A stretch of 64,000 nt of DNA from Amia ocellicauda. Taxonomy: Eukaryota > Chordata > Actinopteri > Amiiformes > Amiidae. The notes beneath the pieces were generated by a model. It was not told the DNA's origin. It saw only the letters and a list, made by a program, of their open reading frames with translations, and ran no database searches. Positions 62,001 to 64,000 of the stretch are shown piece after piece. The stretch is taken from contig NC_089867.1 of NCBI RefSeq assembly GCF_036373705.1, positions 15,415,501 to 15,479,500 of the forward strand, given 5' to 3'. Numbering within the stretch: the stretch's first letter is position 1; each line of letters opens with the position of its first letter. A program made the position numbers and the translations under genes.

Positions 62001-64000
62001 GCCTCGTGTCCTTGTGGTTTCTCAGTGCCGTGGCCCCCGGGCTGTACTACTGCAATACTAACAGCCTATTACACTCGGACTAGCACTGAGAGATCCCCAC
62101 TGCATTCCCACCGCCATTAACAAATAGTCCAGTCAGAACAGTCCTGCAGCTAGGAAATTGTCACAGAGAACATTGTTTTTATGTATGTAGGCTACACACT
62201 TTTCTTTTCAATGGAGGGGCAACTGGGCCAATAAACCAACTGCTGGAGGCAGCAACAGTTTGAAGAAAAAAAAAGTAATCAATTAACTGTTGAAGAATTG
62301 CGTCCATTCTCAATCTCTTTCTGCACTAAGTGGTTTCTGAAATTGTACATGTGTGCTTCTAGAGAGAGATACAGCAGTTATGAAATATGTGAAGGATTTC
62401 CATTCAGCTTAGTACCCAAATAGACTTTGTCACCATTTGCTGCTAACCCCAGCTCTTTCAAAACCACTGCAGCTGGTCTCCAGTTGAATGTATGTGTGAG
62501 ATTGTTATACAGATACCATCATCCAACGAAGTGCAACAAATGTCGAAGGCCTATATCTATGAATGAAGGCCTATATGTATTTCTACACCTCTAGAATCAA
62601 ATTTGCAGAGACATTTATCCATGTCATCTCTGCTCTGGGTAATAAATAAGATATGTCCATTGTCAACTTTTACTCCAACACACATGACCTGGCCTTTCAA
62701 TTTTAAAAGCAAAAGCAAATCAATAAATTGACTTCAAATTCGTCTCACTTCAGCAAATGTTACAAAGCCAATAATGTTTTACTTGTACATCGCTCTAAAT
62801 AATAGTGACTATATTATCCTCACAGTGTCAATAGTAACATATTCCTTTAAAACTTTAATGTGTATATATAATGTATACATACAATTTTGAGGTAGTTTCT
62901 CTGTTGGCAGGATTCTGCGATTTATTTTTGAATCAGAAATGGTGTATTGGTGCTTAACAGAGCTCTGAATATGAGTACAGAGGAAATAAACAAGTGGGGA
63001 GAAAAGGGCTTCTTGAATTTTAAATACTGAAGTCTAGATTGTCCAGAAGGACCAGTCTAGAAATAGCCCAGTTTAAGTAGTTTAATTAAATACTTTGTGT
63101 CTATTGAGTCTATTACCCAGAATGGAGAACAAAGAGCTGCATTAGACCTCGGCCCTGGCATAGCGAGGGAGAGGGGACAAGCTGTACAGCTGCTCTACTG
63201 ACGAATGTACCATTTTATTCCCCTTGCAGATGCACTTAATGTCACTCTGCACAGGAAATCGAACGCAGACTGTTGGAACCAAACACAAAATCACTGCAGT
63301 GGCACCGCAGTGATGTAGGGCAATGCTGATGACAAGTCTGTCACCTTCTGCCACGCAAATCCCATCTTCAGTTATCTGCAGTGTTACAGACCTACAGCAC
63401 CGTCTGCATGGCACAGCTTTGGTCTGTGGATCTGTCTGTCTGACTGAAACTGGAGTGTTTCACCAGACTACTGCCTGTCTGCCCTGGCTTCTCTCCCCTC
63501 CTGTCCCCGATGAACTAGGTCTATTTGCTCCCAAGCTGACTCCATCTGTGCTTCTGTAGTATTTACAGTGATATGTACAAACACACACACACAATTAAAA
63601 CACACACACAGGCCCACAGGGGTAAGGAGAAGCATGTGAAAGCACCACAGACAGCAGGACGCTTGGATTTCATGGACGCACTAGGCAGGGGTCCCGACTG
63701 AGGACATGCCACAGAAACTGGCACAGCGCAGCTGACCACGACGAGAGACTGGAATTGCTTCTCTCTGTGGATGTCAGTCGTGTGGGTTTTGAAAAGCGCA
63801 TGGACAGTATTGAGAGTGCCGGTTATTTCAAACGCATATCTAAGTAATTCACAGCTACTGTTTTCTTTACAAAACACTGTCCCACAATTCAAGGGGTTTG
63901 GGGACGCCTGAATTCATTTGAATCAACTGAATATTTTTAGGTAAGTTAGCTCCTGTTGTGTTTAAATATAGTTATTTTATTCTTTCCTCTCTTTAGACTT

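Larger units (their letters stand above)
53443..64000 (-). other. ADGRB1: Large ADGRB1 intron, extending past the window
   Basis: More than 10 kb with none of the expected TM1-TM5, GAIN or thrombospondin exons. Contains a CT microsatellite (54201-54243), a C/A homopolymer patch near 55541-55559, a G run (58933-58945) and an A run (59056-59076). Other elements are not recognisable. Confidence 0.65.

Noticed and set aside
1..64000. CRISPR arrays, tRNA and rRNA genes, prokaryotic operons
   Set aside because: No regular spacer-repeat arrays, no tRNA box A/B pairs noticed, and the DNA is clearly vertebrate.
53443..64000. Upstream ADGRB1 exons (TM1-TM5)
   Set aside because: Searched by eye for the conserved loop and TM sequences on the minus strand; none seen.

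Overview
The window is vertebrate nuclear DNA: AT-rich, with long gene-free stretches, GT-AG introns, microsatellites and decayed transposons. The repeats (Tc1-like elements, an L2-type LINE tail, a CR1-type LINE with a 3' octamer repeat, hAT- and Harbinger-like MITEs) and the protein sequences point to a ray-finned fish, possibly an early-diverging non-teleost lineage. The exact species cannot be settled from the sequence alone.

Two protein-coding genes are supported, both on the minus strand. (1) About 16.9-25.1 kb: a HEAT-repeat gene of the maestro (MROH) family. I reconstructed it from 22 splice-consistent candidate coding exons plus a leader exon, with an NRF1-like promoter and an ATTAAA polyadenylation signal. 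(2) 44.17-53.44 kb: the 3' part of the adhesion GPCR ADGRB1 (BAI1). It covers TM6, TM7, the whole cytoplasmic tail, the ELMO-binding RKR helix and the C-terminal QTEV PDZ ligand. Its 5' exons (thrombospondin repeats, GAIN domain, TM1-5) must lie beyond base 64000. In human, MROH5 and ADGRB1 are near neighbours on 8q24.3, so the first gene is probably MROH5-like.

Layout. 0-0.3 kb: Tc1-like element end. 0.3-9.8 kb: non-coding, with one perfect 111-bp hAT MITE. 9.8-11.2 kb: microsatellites and an unusual cluster of five pairs of a 31-bp motif. 11.4-15.3 kb: transposon cluster (hAT-like fragment, CR1, L2 tail carrying an 803-bp Harbinger-like MITE, AAT satellite). 16.9-25.2 kb: MROH gene. 26-29.4 kb: repeat cluster with a putative solo LTR in a degenerate tandem array, a broken DDE integrase-type transposase gene with an inverted second copy, and LINE tails. 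29.5-44 kb: gene-free, with a long-TIR MITE and a deleted Tc1/mariner copy. 44-64 kb: ADGRB1 3' exons, a 5.2-kb intron holding CTCF-like motifs, and more than 10 kb of upstream intron.

No bacterial-style system, CRISPR, tRNA or rRNA gene was seen. The most interesting points are the interrupted integrase relic with an inverted copy, the 31-bp paired-motif cluster, the ADGRB1 tail (no proline-rich tract, and an extra 54-bp exon resembling ADGRB2), and local lesions or missing exons in the MROH gene.
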